This document shows, piece by piece, positions 18,067 to 26,216 of a stretch of 39,836 nt of DNA. The DNA is taken from positions 53,968 to 93,803 of the forward strand of contig MSHM01000017.1 in assembly GCA_001941225.1 (NCBI GenBank), read 5' to 3'. A program made the position numbers and the translations under genes. Source of the stretch: Oscillospiraceae bacterium Zagget12 (GTDB lineage Bacteria; Bacillota; Clostridia; UBA1381). Under the pieces are notes generated by a model. It was given only the letters and a program-made list of their open reading frames with translations, made no database searches and was not told where the DNA came from. The stretch's first letter is position 1. Every line of letters starts with the position of its first letter.

Positions 18067-18100
18067 AAAAACACCCCTTATCAAATATTATGATAAGGGG
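18067..18100 (-). terminator. fba terminator hairpin overlapping the deacetylase ribosome binding site
   Basis: CCCCTTATCA pairs exactly with TGATAAGGGG (18074-18083 and 18091-18100, 10 bp, 7-nt loop). Read on the minus strand, it is followed by TGTTTTTA just before the deacetylase ATG. The AAGGGG arm is also that gene's only Shine-Dalgarno, so the fold would both terminate fba transcripts and mask the next start. Confidence 0.75.
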
Positions 18101-18118
18101 CGATTTTTAATTACAAAA

Positions 18119-18982
18119 TTATGCTTTGTCTATCGAGCCGAAAAGCTCCATCTTTTCCTTTACGATAACCTTGATAGCCTCTGTGCCGGGAGCAAGCAGC
18201 TTTCTCGGGTCAAAGCCCTTACCTTGAAGGTCCTTGCCCTCTTCAATGTATTTTCTGGTTGCCTCCTGGAAATAGAGCTGACACTCTGTGTTTACGTTGA
18301 TTTTAGCAACTCCGAGGGATATAGCTGTTTGAATCATATCGGCGGGAATACCCGTGCCGCCGTGAAGAACAAGCGGTAGGTCGCCTATAAGCTCCTTTGT
18401 TTTAGCGAGCGCGTCAAAGTCAAGACCTTTCCAGTTTTCAGGATATTTGCCGTGGATATTGCCTATGCCCGCGGCAAGGAAATCAACACCCAAATCGGCG
18501 ATTTTTTTACATTCCTCGGGATCGGCGATTTCGCCCGCACCCACAACGCCGTCTTCTTCGCCGCCGATTGAGCCGACCTCAGCCTCTATGGAAATGCCCT
18601 TCTTGTGGCAAACCTCCACAAGCTCCGAGGTTTTTGCAATATTTTCCTCGATAGGGAGGTGAGAGCCGTCAAACATTACCGATGAAAAACCGGCATCGAT
18701 GCACTTATAGCAGCCCTCGTATGTTCCGTGGTCAAGGTGAAGAGCTACGGGAACCGTGATATTAAGCTCCCCAATCATAGCCTTAACCATCGCGGCGACA
18801 GTTTTAAATCCTGTCATATATTTACCCGCGCCCTCGGACACGCCGAGTATTACGGGCGAATTGTTTTCCTGCGCCGTTTGAAGTATTGCCTTTGTCCATT
18901 CCAAGTTGTTGATGTTAAATTGACCGACGGCATATTTGCCCGCCACAGCCTTTTTTAACATTTCTGTTGCTGAAACTAACAT
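18119..18982 (-). CDS. fba: Class II fructose-1,6-bisphosphate aldolase
   Basis: This zinc-dependent glycolytic aldolase cleaves fructose-1,6-bisphosphate into DHAP and glyceraldehyde-3-phosphate. The 287 residues form the expected TIM barrel: the HLDHGTYEG motif supplies a catalytic Asp and a zinc His, SVMFDGSHLP and EAEVGSIGG follow, AAGIGNIHGKYP carries a second zinc His, and VLHGGTGIP the third. The C-terminal KINVNTECQ fits substrate binding. GGAGGAAATTT precedes the ATG. It lies 51 nt downstream of the zinc-ribbon gene and ends at a hairpin that overlaps the deacetylase start. Confidence 0.96.
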   Translation of the reverse strand: MLVSATEMLKKAVAGKYAVGQFNINNLEWTKAILQTAQENNSPVILGVSEGAGKYMTGFKTVAAMVKAMIGELNITVPVALHLDHGTYEGCYKCIDAGFSSVMFDGSHLPIEENIAKTSELVEVCHKKGISIEAEVGSIGGEEDGVVGAGEIADPEECKKIADLGVDFLAAGIGNIHGKYPENWKGLDFDALAKTKELIGDLPLVLHGGTGIPADMIQTAISLGVAKINVNTECQLYFQEATRKYIEEGKDLQGKGFDPRKLLAPGTEAIKVIVKEKMELFGSIDKA

Positions 18983-19033
18983 TTAAATTTCCTCCTTAAA
19001 ATTAAATAAAATATATTTAAAATAAATTTATTT

Positions 19034-19642
19034 TCAATTTCCTATTATTATCGCGCGCGCGTTGAGCAGACCTATAAGGTTTTCCTCAGACGGCTCGATT
19101 ATCTTTGATTTTCTGCATCTCGCGCAGGTTATGATGATATTTCCGTTTACAATATTAAATTCCGCGTCCTCACTGCCGCAGGTGCAGGAAATTTTGTGAT
19201 TGTCTTTAAGGTGATGAAGTCTTTCGACTATGGCGTACAGGAGGTCGAAGGGTGAATTTTCTTCCTCGTCCAAATCGTCCATAACATCGGAATAAACGTC
19301 CGAGTTTTCGTCAAGAGTTTTTTCTACCTCCTTGCGTTCTCCGGCGAAAAATATATCAATACCGGCAATCGGACACTTGTAAGTGATTAGCGGTTTATTC
19401 CAAAAGCTCTCTTTCGAGATTGAATATGAGTGAGTTTCGCCGCAAAGCGGACATTCAATATCCAGTTTATATTTTGAGTTTTTTTGAGTTATATATACGC
19501 AGGTTTCGTGGCAGCCGTGAGTCGGGCATATAAGCTGAACCTTTTCCGCGCCCGAAAAGTTAAAAACAGACAAAGCCTTTGATGATATATTCGAGCAAAA
19601 CGGACATATATATGCTACTATTCTTTTCAAATCAACCAACAC
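19034..19642 (-). CDS. Multi-zinc-ribbon protein of unknown function
   Basis: The 202-residue protein has several paired cysteines: C13/C16 (CPFC), C39/C44, C64/C67 (CPLC), C153/C155 and C173/C176 (CARC). An acidic linker (DVMDDLDEEE) lies at about 119-129. This looks like two or three zinc ribbons at each end and no catalytic domain I recognise. The start is uncertain: the GTG used here has only a weak GGAAAGG about 13 nt upstream, next to an inverted repeat. It lies directly upstream of fba on the same strand and might share a transcript with it. Confidence 0.7.
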   Translation of the reverse strand: MLVDLKRIVAYICPFCSNISSKALSVFNFSGAEKVQLICPTHGCHETCVYITQKNSKYKLDIECPLCGETHSYSISKESFWNKPLITYKCPIAGIDIFFAGERKEVEKTLDENSDVYSDVMDDLDEEENSPFDLLYAIVERLHHLKDNHKISCTCGSEDAEFNIVNGNIIITCARCRKSKIIEPSEENLIGLLNARAIIIGN

Positions 19643-19659
19643 TATATGTTCCGAACCTT

Positions 19660-19702
19660 TCCGCCCACAATATTTAACGGGTTAATCATATCTGTGGGCG
19701 GA
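19660..19702 (-). repeat. 10-bp inverted repeat in the zinc-ribbon gene leader
   Basis: TCCGCCCACA (19660-19669) is the exact reverse complement of 19693-19702. The 23-nt interior contains its own small palindrome, TTAACGGGTTAA. On the minus strand the 3' arm ends right at the GGAAAGG before the GTG start, so it could hide that site. Confidence 0.5.
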
Positions 19703-19730
19703 TAATGATTTTTAAGCCGCGCACGGCGGG

Positions 19731-20604
19731 TTATTTTGTACCTATTTTATTTTCTCTTGCATAGAAGAAGAGATATTGCTGAGCGTAGCCGCCCATATCG
19801 GCAAAATGCTTTTCGGCAAAGCGGGAAATTGTTTCAATGCTTTGCTCACCGTCGAAATAGCAATATTCCATTATGCGTTTTATCCACACGTCAATGGGGA
19901 AAGAGTCGGCTCTTCCCAGACCGAAAAGAAGTATGCAGTCGCTTACCTTGTTTCCCACGCCCTTTATTGACATAAGAGCGTTTTTTTGCATCGGGTGTTG
20001 AAAGTGATTTTATATACTCCTCCGACAAATCTCCGCTTTTAAATTTCAATGCGGCGTCCATAATATACTTATCGCGGTAACCCGCGCGGATAACAGCCAA
20101 ATCATCTTTTGTGAGCGACGCGGTTTTGGAAATATCGGGAAAAGAATAATATGTATTGCCCATATATTCGATTTTATCGCCGTAGGCGTTGCAAAAAAGC
20201 TCAATAATGCCTTTTATTCTCGGGATATTGTTGCTCGCCGAGATTATAAAAGATATAACGGACTCCCATAAATCCTGATTCAGTATTCGTATGCCGCCGC
20301 CGTATGATATAGCCTCTTTCATAACCGAATCGCGTGAGAGCACCGCTTTTATACTGCCGTAATCTCGTCCCAAATCGAAATAGTCATACCACGTTTCGGC
20401 AAAATCCTTTTCCGAGGTGTTGAAGAAAGTGACCTCATCGCCGCTTTGCGATATTTTCAGAGCCTTGCCCTTTGCTATTCCGAAATATGTGTTATCATCA
20501 ATCCGATTAAAGCGAAAGCATTGACCGCAGTCAAATATATGCCTTATATTGAAGTCTTTAAGTCCCGTGACAATAAGATTATTGTCTTTATATTTTATAT
20601 CCAT
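19731..20604 (-). pseudogene. 8-oxoguanine DNA glycosylase (Ogg family), frameshifted at an A7 run
   Basis: This base-excision enzyme removes 8-oxoguanine. The N-terminal domain (RHIFDCGQCFRF, about 20-31), the central EISYGG and LWESVISFIISASNNIPRIK segments, and then the helix-hairpin-helix KGVGNKVSDC and FPIDVW are the Ogg hallmarks. K in GVGNK is the Schiff-base lysine and D in PIDVW the catalytic aspartate. The two halves lie in different frames and meet at seven A of the coding strand (19981-19987). Dropping one A reads TPDAKNALMSIKGVG. With the frame restored the protein is about 290 residues. No Shine-Dalgarno precedes the ATG; a promoter sits only 6 nt upstream. Confidence 0.82.
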
Positions 20605-20610
20605 ATGAAT

Positions 20611-20639
20611 ATTATACCACACCGTTATAAATTTATCAA
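20611..20639 (-). promoter_or_regulatory. Promoter of the Ogg gene, predicting a leaderless mRNA
   Basis: On the minus strand TTGATA (20634-20639) and TATAAT (20611-20616) are 17 nt apart. The -10 ends 6 nt before the ATG at 20604, so transcription would begin at or beside the start codon. Confidence 0.65.
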
Positions 20640-20697
20640 CTGAAAATTGAAAAAAAACAAATCTGCAATACTTTTTACATTTCATTATTAAAATCTA

Positions 20698-20726
20698 TTG
20701 AAAATAAATTCGTCTTGTGATATAAT
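20698..20726 (+). promoter_or_regulatory. Sigma-A promoter of the glycyl radical enzyme operon
   Basis: TTGAAA (20698-20703) and a perfect TATAAT (20721-20726) are separated by 17 nt. The start codon lies about 35 nt past the predicted transcription start. No clear Rex or FNR site was seen. Confidence 0.8.
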
Positions 20727-20766
20727 ATTGTCAAATATATATAACTAAGATAAGAGAGGGAAGAGT

Positions 20767-23298
20767 ATGAAAACATTTAATACAACCGATATTCCTATGA
20801 CCGATAGGATACGTCATCTTATTGACGAGTTGTTTGCAAAAATGCCCGAAATCGAGTCGGACAGAGCTGTTTTGCTTACGGAAAGCTATAAGCAAACGGA
20901 AAATCTTCCGACGGTAAAGCGCCGTGCGTTGGCGTTCGAGCATATTTTAAATAATATTCCCATAACAATACGCGACGGCGAGCTTATCGTCGGCAGTGCT
21001 ACAAAGGCTCCGAGGAGCTGTCAGGTATTCCCCGAATATTCCTATGAGTGGCTTGAAAGCGAATTTGACACCGTTGAATTCCGCGAGGCTGACCCTTTCC
21101 ATATTTCGGAGGAAAACAAGAATATCCTGAAAAAGGTATATCCCTACTGGAAGGGCAAAACCAACAGCGATTTGGCTTTGTCCTATATGGCGCCCGAAAC
21201 GATAACGGCGATAGAGCATAATATGTTCACGCCCGGCAACTATTTCTACAACGGAATAGGTCATGTTACCGTTGATTATCCGAAGGTTATGAAAATCGGA
21301 TTTACCGGCATAATCAAGGAGGCTCAGGACGAGCTTGACAGATGCAATGTGTACGATGCGGATTACTCGAAAAAGCATGAGTTTTTGGAGTCGGTTATTA
21401 TATCCTGCAACGCCGCGATAAATTACGCGAGAAGATATGCCAATCTTGCATATGAGATGTCGCAAAAATGCAGCGACCCCGTGCGCAAGAGAGAGCTTTT
21501 GGTTATAGCAAATAACTGCGCCAATGTTCCCGAAAATCCGGCAAGAAACTTCTATGAGGCTTGCCAGACGTTTTGGTTCATTCAGATGCTTTTGCAGGTG
21601 GAATCGAGCGGACACTCAATATCCGCGGGACGTTTTGACCAATATATGTATCCTTATTATAAAGCGGGACTTGAGGACGGTACTCTTACGCGCGAATTTG
21701 CTCAGGAGCTTGTTGACTGTATATGGGTAAAATTCAACGATTTAAATAAGGTAAGAGATGCGGCGTCCGCAAAGGGATTCGCCGGCTACAGCCTGTTCCA
21801 AAATCTTACTGCGGGCGGACAAACCGTTGACGGAGTGGACGCTACGAATGATATGTCGTTCATATGTATTCAAGCGTCAATGCATACTCAGCTGCCGGCA
21901 CCGTCGTTCTCGGTAAGAATATGGAACGGCACACCGAACGAATTTATGATTAAATGCGCGGAGCTTACAAGAACCGGTATGGGACTTCCGGCTTACTATA
22001 ATGATGAGGTTATTATTCCGGCGCTTTTAAGCCGCGGACTTACCTTGGAGGACGCGAGAGATTACGGAATTATCGGCTGCGTTGAACCGCAGACACCGGC
22101 TAAAACGGACGGTTGGCATGACGCGGCGTTCTTCAATATGTGCAGACCTCTTGAATTGGTATTCTCAAACGGTATGGATAAGGGCGTGCAGGTCGGCTTA
22201 AAGACCGGCAATGTCGAGGAAATGAAAACCTTTGATGAGTTCTACGACGCGTATAAGGCTCAGTCGAAATATATGGTTCGCCTTATGGTAAACGCCGATA
22301 ACTCAATAGATGTCGCTCATTCGGAAAGAGTTCCTCTTCCGTTCCAGTCATGTATGGTTGAGGACTGCATAAAGAGAGGAAAAACAATGCAGGAGGGCGG
22401 CGCACATTACAATTTCACCGGTCCGCAGGGCTTTGGTATCGCAAATATGACGGACGCGCTTTGGGCGGTTAAGACTCTTGTATTTGAGGAAAAGAAAATT
22501 TCCATGGCGGAGCTTAAGGACGCGCTTATACATAATTACGGCGAGGGACTTACACCCGAGGCGGCTCAGAACGCGACGCAGGAGGTTGTCGGTAACCTTA
22601 TCGCCGCGGGCAAGAATGTGTCCGAAAAACAGATAGCGGATATTTGCAAGATGTTCCTTGAGGGCGAGCAGAATCCGGCTAAAAAGAGAAGATATGATGA
22701 AATCCTTGATATGATAAACGCACTTCCGAAATACGGAAACGATATAGAGGAAATAGACGCGTTCGCGCGTGACGTTGCGTACACATACACAAAGGAACTT
22801 CAAAAGTATGAAAATCCGCGCGGAGGTCAGTATCAGGCGGGACTGTATCCCGTTTCGGCTAATGTTCCGCTGGGCGCTCAAACCGGCGCCACTCCGGACG
22901 GCAGACTCGCGTATACTCCGATTGCGGACGGCGTAGGACCCAGACAGGGCGTTGACACAAAGGGCCCGACCGCGGCGGCAAATTCGGTATCAAAGCTTGA
23001 CCATGCCATCGCGTCAAACGGTACATTGTACAATCAGAAATTCCACCCGTCGGCACTCAGCGGACGCGAGGGACTTCAGAATTTCGCCTCATATATAAGA
23101 GCGTTCTTTGACCAGAAAGGTATGCATATGCAGTTTAACGTAGTCAGCAAGGAAACCCTGCTTGACGCGCAAAAGCATCCGGAAAAATATAAGTCGCTTG
23201 TTGTCCGCGTCGCGGGCTACAGCGCGCTGTTCACAACGCTTTCGCGCTCTTTGCAGGACGATATTATAAGCAGAACGGAGCAGGCATTTAACGCGTAA
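20767..23298 (+). CDS. Glycyl radical enzyme, diol/glycerol dehydratase-like
   Basis: This is an oxygen-sensitive radical enzyme of the PFL superfamily (843 residues). The active-site thiyl Cys is C438 in IIGCVEPQ, with E440. The glycyl radical is G817 in VRVAGYSA. Residues that bind glycerol in Clostridium butyricum B12-independent glycerol dehydratase are all in register: H166 (GIGHVTVDY), H283-S284 (SSGHSISAGRF) and D452 (GWHD), 14 residues after the Cys. This favours a glycerol or 1,2-diol dehydratase over PFL or CutC. An extra segment of about 45 residues (about 594-640) makes it longer than that enzyme. No microcompartment or alcohol dehydrogenase genes adjoin, so the substrate stays uncertain. 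Confidence 0.88.
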   Translation: MKTFNTTDIPMTDRIRHLIDELFAKMPEIESDRAVLLTESYKQTENLPTVKRRALAFEHILNNIPITIRDGELIVGSATKAPRSCQVFPEYSYEWLESEFDTVEFREADPFHISEENKNILKKVYPYWKGKTNSDLALSYMAPETITAIEHNMFTPGNYFYNGIGHVTVDYPKVMKIGFTGIIKEAQDELDRCNVYDADYSKKHEFLESVIISCNAAINYARRYANLAYEMSQKCSDPVRKRELLVIANNCANVPENPARNFYEACQTFWFIQMLLQVESSGHSISAGRFDQYMYPYYKAGLEDGTLTREFAQELVDCIWVKFNDLNKVRDAASAKGFAGYSLFQNLTAGGQTVDGVDATNDMSFICIQASMHTQLPAPSFSVRIWNGTPNEFMIKCAELTRTGMGLPAYYNDEVIIPALLSRGLTLEDARDYGIIGCVEPQTPAKTDGWHDAAFFNMCRPLELVFSNGMDKGVQVGLKTGNVEEMKTFDEFYDAYKAQSKYMVRLMVNADNSIDVAHSERVPLPFQSCMVEDCIKRGKTMQEGGAHYNFTGPQGFGIANMTDALWAVKTLVFEEKKISMAELKDALIHNYGEGLTPEAAQNATQEVVGNLIAAGKNVSEKQIADICKMFLEGEQNPAKKRRYDEILDMINALPKYGNDIEEIDAFARDVAYTYTKELQKYENPRGGQYQAGLYPVSANVPLGAQTGATPDGRLAYTPIADGVGPRQGVDTKGPTAAANSVSKLDHAIASNGTLYNQKFHPSALSGREGLQNFASYIRAFFDQKGMHMQFNVVSKETLLDAQKHPEKYKSLVVRVAGYSALFTTLSRSLQDDIISRTEQAFNA

Positions 23299-23311
23299 AG
23301 GAAAATTTGAT

Positions 23312-24100
23312 ATGGAAAATTATATGAAAGCAAGGGGCAGAATATTTGACATACAAAAATATTCAATTCACGACGGCCCCGGAATACGGACTATTGTCTT
23401 TCTGAAGGGCTGCGCTCTGCGCTGTCGTTGGTGCTGCAATCCCGAATCGCAGGAGTTTGATATACAGACCATGATGTTTGAGGGCAAGGAAAAAATTATG
23501 GGTCGTGACGTTACGGTCGAAGATCTGATGCCTATAATTTTGCAGGACGTATTCTATTACAACCGCAGCGGCGGAGGCGTTACGCTATCCGGCGGCGAGG
23601 CGATTTTGCAGCCGAATTTCGCGCCTTATTTGCTCCGCGCGTGCCATGATTACGGAATAAACACCGCTATAGAAACCACGGGATTTGCAAGCTGGGATAT
23701 TATACAGAAATATCTTCCTCATCTTGATTATGTGCTTATGGATATAAAGCATATGAACAGCGCAAAGCATAAGGAATTTACAACTCAGCCGAACGAGCTT
23801 ATTCTCGAAAACGCGAGAAAAATCGCGGAGTCGGGTGTGAATTTGACAATACGCGTGCCGGTAATACCAACCTTTAACGCAACTCACGAGGAAATATATG
23901 ACATTGCTATGTTCGCGGCGTCACTCCCGGGCGTTGAAAGACTGCATTTACTGCCGTACCATAGGCTCGGACAGGGCAAATATGAGGGACTTGACAGACC
24001 GTATTTCCTTGACGGAATTGAGCTTATTCCCAACGATTATATGAAACAACTTCTTGAAACGGCAAAAAAATCGGGACTTAAATGTCAGATTGGCGGTTAA
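23312..24100 (+). CDS. Glycyl radical enzyme activase (radical SAM)
   Basis: This enzyme uses SAM and a [4Fe-4S] cluster to install the glycyl radical on the upstream enzyme. The cluster motif is CALRCRWC (CX3CX2C), preceded by IHDGPGIRT, and SGGGVTLSGGEA follows, as in all activases. At 262 residues it is PflA-sized. Activases of diol dehydratase-type enzymes usually carry an extra ferredoxin-like insert with two more clusters between these motifs; here that interval contains no such cysteines. AGGAAAATTT precedes the ATG, 13 nt after the enzyme's stop, so the pair is co-expressed. Confidence 0.93.
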   Translation: MENYMKARGRIFDIQKYSIHDGPGIRTIVFLKGCALRCRWCCNPESQEFDIQTMMFEGKEKIMGRDVTVEDLMPIILQDVFYYNRSGGGVTLSGGEAILQPNFAPYLLRACHDYGINTAIETTGFASWDIIQKYLPHLDYVLMDIKHMNSAKHKEFTTQPNELILENARKIAESGVNLTIRVPVIPTFNATHEEIYDIAMFAASLPGVERLHLLPYHRLGQGKYEGLDRPYFLDGIELIPNDYMKQLLETAKKSGLKCQIGG

Positions 24101-24102
24101 AT

Positions 24103-24546
24103 ATGAATATTGAGATTATGAACGAGAGCCATTTTGATAAGGTTCTTGAAATGTCAAGGCTGTTCTATGCAAGCGACGCTTTTGACAGCGCGGTGCCCGA
24201 GGATATAATATCCGAGAACATCAGAACGGCAATAAGCGACGACGATAGTCTTGACGGATATGTGCTTATCGAAAACGGCGAGACAGCGGGTTTTGCGTAT
24301 GTGACTTGCTATTATGAAACCGTGGTTGGCGGAATTTGCGCGCAAATCCTTGATTTGTACATTGACGAAAAATTCAGACGCAGGGGATACGCAACGCAAT
24401 ATTTTAACTTTGTGTTTGACAAATACAGCTATGCCAAGCGTTTCAGACTTGAGGTCGTTAAGGATAACGCAAGAGCGATAGCGGTATACAAACGTATGGG
24501 ATTTAAAGAAATATCCTACGGACAAATGGCGATTGATAAAATATAA
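24103..24546 (+). CDS. GNAT-family N-acetyltransferase
   Basis: This is a small acetyl-CoA-dependent acetyltransferase of 147 residues. The LDLYIDEKFRRRGYATQYF segment carries the RRxGxA-type pyrophosphate loop, and RLEVVKDNARAIAVYKRMGF is the typical motif B. The ATG at 24103 lies 2 nt after the activase stop, so translation is probably coupled; an ATG at 24082 inside the activase is an alternative. The acceptor substrate is unknown. A terminator follows, making it the last gene of the operon. Confidence 0.85.
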   Translation: MNIEIMNESHFDKVLEMSRLFYASDAFDSAVPEDIISENIRTAISDDDSLDGYVLIENGETAGFAYVTCYYETVVGGICAQILDLYIDEKFRRRGYATQYFNFVFDKYSYAKRFRLEVVKDNARAIAVYKRMGFKEISYGQMAIDKI

Positions 24547-24565
24547 CTACTCAAAATTAGTGCAA

Positions 24566-24600
24566 AAATAATGTCGAACTAAATTCGGCATTATTTTTTT
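24566..24600 (+). terminator. Terminator of the glycyl radical enzyme operon
   Basis: A 13-bp stem (24566-24578 with 24584-24596, one G-T pair) has a 5-nt loop and ends in a T-run. The TGTCGAA inside it matches a Spo0A box only because it is part of the stem. Confidence 0.88.
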
Positions 24601-24621
24601 GCGAAAAAATGTAAAACATAC

Positions 24622-24649
24622 TTGACATTTTGATGTAATGTCATATGAT
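24622..24649 (+). promoter_or_regulatory. Orphan promoter-like sequence
   Basis: A perfect TTGACA (24622-24627) is followed after 16 nt by TATGAT (24644-24649). TGACAT/ATGTCA (24623-24628 and 24638-24643) form an inverted repeat across the spacer. No plus-strand gene follows, only the palindrome at 24672 and then the 3' end of argH. Confidence 0.45.
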
Positions 24650-24671
24650 ATTGAACCGCAAATATTAAAAG

Positions 24672-24698
24672 AGGGGACACTAAAATTTAGTGTCCCCT
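24672..24698. terminator. 27-nt near-perfect palindrome, probable argH terminator
   Basis: The 13-nt arm AGGGGACACTAAA (24672-24684) is exactly complementary to 24686-24698 around one central base. On the minus strand CTTTTAAT follows, so it could end argH transcripts. The GGGGACACT form also resembles dispersed palindromes found in some genomes. Confidence 0.65.
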
Positions 24699-24719
24699 TG
24701 AATTTAATGCCCTGTCAAT

Positions 24720-26099
24720 TTATTGCTCGGATAAAAATTCTTTTGCCGCCGCAATGGCTTTTTCCACGATGTCCTTTGCCGGACCGCCGATAACCTTTCT
24801 GTCGTTTACGCAGGTTTCCATACTTATCGCGTCATAAATATCGTTCTCAATAATATCGGAGAATTCCTTAAACTCGTCCATAGTCAAATCATCAAGCGCT
24901 TTGTCGTGCTCAATCGCGTAGAATACCATTCTTCCCACAACAGCGTGCGCCTCTCTGAACGGCAGACCCTTTTTAACGAGATAGTCCGCTACGTCGGTCG
25001 CGTTTGTAAATCCGCCTTTTGAACCCTTTAGCATATTGTCTGTTTTAACCGTCATTGTCGCAATCATATCGCAGAACACCGGCAGACAAAGCTTTACGGT
25101 ATCAATCGCGTCAAATATAGGCTCCTTGTCCTCCTGCATATCCTTATTATACGCGAGCGGAATACCCTTCATCGTGGTGAGCAGTCCCATAAGATGCCCG
25201 TATACGCGTCCGGTTTTGCCGCGGATAAGCTCGGCAACGTCGGGATTTTTCTTTTGCGGCATTATAGATGAGCCGGTCGAGAACGCGTCGTCCATTTCAA
25301 CAAATGAAAATTCATGGCTTGACCACAAAATAAGCTCCTCCGAAAAACGGCTAAGGTGCATCATAATTATTGAAAGACAGCTTGCAAGCTCAATCACAAA
25401 ATCTCTGTCCGAAACGCCGTCAAGCGAGTTCATTGTTACAGCGTCAAAGCCAAGCTCCTCCGCGACAAATTCGCGGTCGAGAGGGTAGGTGGTACCCGCA
25501 AGCGCGCCGCTGCCCAAGGGCATCGAGTTTGTTCGTTTTCTGCAATCCCTGAGGCGGCATAAGTCGCGCTTGAACATTTCAAAATACGCCATAAGATGAT
25601 GCGCGAATGTAACGGGCTGAGCCTTTTGCAGATGCGTGTATCCGGGCATAATGGTTTCGGTGTGCTCGGACGCCAAATCAACGATTACGTTGAGCGCGTG
25701 TATAAGCATTTCTTCTATTTCCGCCGTTTCGTCCATAAGATACATTCTGATGTCCAATGCCACCTGGTCGTTTCTGCTCCTGCCGGTATGAAGTCTTTTT
25801 CCCGCATCGCCGATGCGCTCGATAAGAATTTTTTCGATATTCATATGAATGTCCTCGGCGTCTATTTCAAATTCGATTTTACCGTCCTCGATGTCGCGCA
25901 GAATGTTTTTCAGCTCCGCGACGATTTTGTCGCTGTCCTCCTGCGGGATAATGCCCTGTTTGCCGAGCATAGTCGCGTGAGCGATTGAACCCTTTATATC
26001 CTGCTTGTACATACGCTTGTCAAAGCGTATCGATGAATTGAAATCGTCAACCTTTTTGTCGGTGCTTTTCTGAAAGCGCCCGCCCCATAATTTTGCCAT
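24720..26099 (-). CDS. argH: Argininosuccinate lyase
   Basis: This enzyme catalyses the last step of arginine biosynthesis, splitting argininosuccinate into arginine and fumarate. The 459 residues are typical. Motifs seen are AKLWGGRF at the N-terminus, [25 protein letters not shown] with the catalytic His, and the superfamily signature [12 protein letters not shown] with the flexible-loop Ser. The start is the ATG at complement 26099, with GGAG 6 nt upstream. An in-frame ATG 12 nt earlier and a GTG at 26132 lie inside the repeated hairpin element and are less likely. argG is not adjacent. A leader of about 180 nt with a small ORF suggests post-initiation control. Confidence 0.95.
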   Translation of the reverse strand: MAKLWGGRFQKSTDKKVDDFNSSIRFDKRMYKQDIKGSIAHATMLGKQGIIPQEDSDKIVAELKNILRDIEDGKIEFEIDAEDIHMNIEKILIERIGDAGKRLHTGRSRNDQVALDIRMYLMDETAEIEEMLIHALNVIVDLASEHTETIMPGYTHLQKAQPVTFAHHLMAYFEMFKRDLCRLRDCRKRTNSMPLGSGALAGTTYPLDREFVAEELGFDAVTMNSLDGVSDRDFVIELASCLSIIMMHLSRFSEELILWSSHEFSFVEMDDAFSTGSSIMPQKKNPDVAELIRGKTGRVYGHLMGLLTTMKGIPLAYNKDMQEDKEPIFDAIDTVKLCLPVFCDMIATMTVKTDNMLKGSKGGFTNATDVADYLVKKGLPFREAHAVVGRMVFYAIEHDKALDDLTMDEFKEFSDIIENDIYDAISMETCVNDRKVIGGPAKDIVEKAIAAAKEFLSEQ

Positions 26100-26103
26100 A
26101 GTT

Positions 26104-26132
26104 ATCTCCATTCCGCCGCCTTTAGGCGGCAC
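26104..26132 (-). promoter_or_regulatory. Hairpin-SD cassette before argH (copy 1)
   Basis: The 29 nt contain GCCGCC-TAAA-GGCGGC, a 6-bp hairpin with a four-base loop, followed by GGAATGGAGAT carrying the Shine-Dalgarno. It is identical base for base to 34009-34037 before proC. In both places GGAG stands 6 nt before the ATG, and the cassette could be read in frame as [10 protein letters not shown]. Confidence 0.85.
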
Positions 26133-26216
26133 AAATTATAACGTGGAAAAGAAACAAGCAGATTGCCGTTATGATGAACGCCGACGTATTAGCATACTTC
26201 AAGTTCCGAATAATGG

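Noticed and set aside
20698-20766. A Rex or FNR operator before the glycyl radical enzyme
   Set aside because: No TTGTTAA/TTAACAA or TTGAT/ATCAA pair at the right spacing was found.
24572-24579. TGTCGAA, an exact Spo0A box
   Set aside because: It is part of the stem of the terminator after the GNAT gene, with no promoter beside it.
26130-26132. GTG as the true start of argH, with the cassette coding
   Set aside because: It has no Shine-Dalgarno upstream, whereas the ATG at 26099 has GGAG at 6 nt and gives the conserved AKLWGGRF N-terminus. The same reasoning applies to proC.
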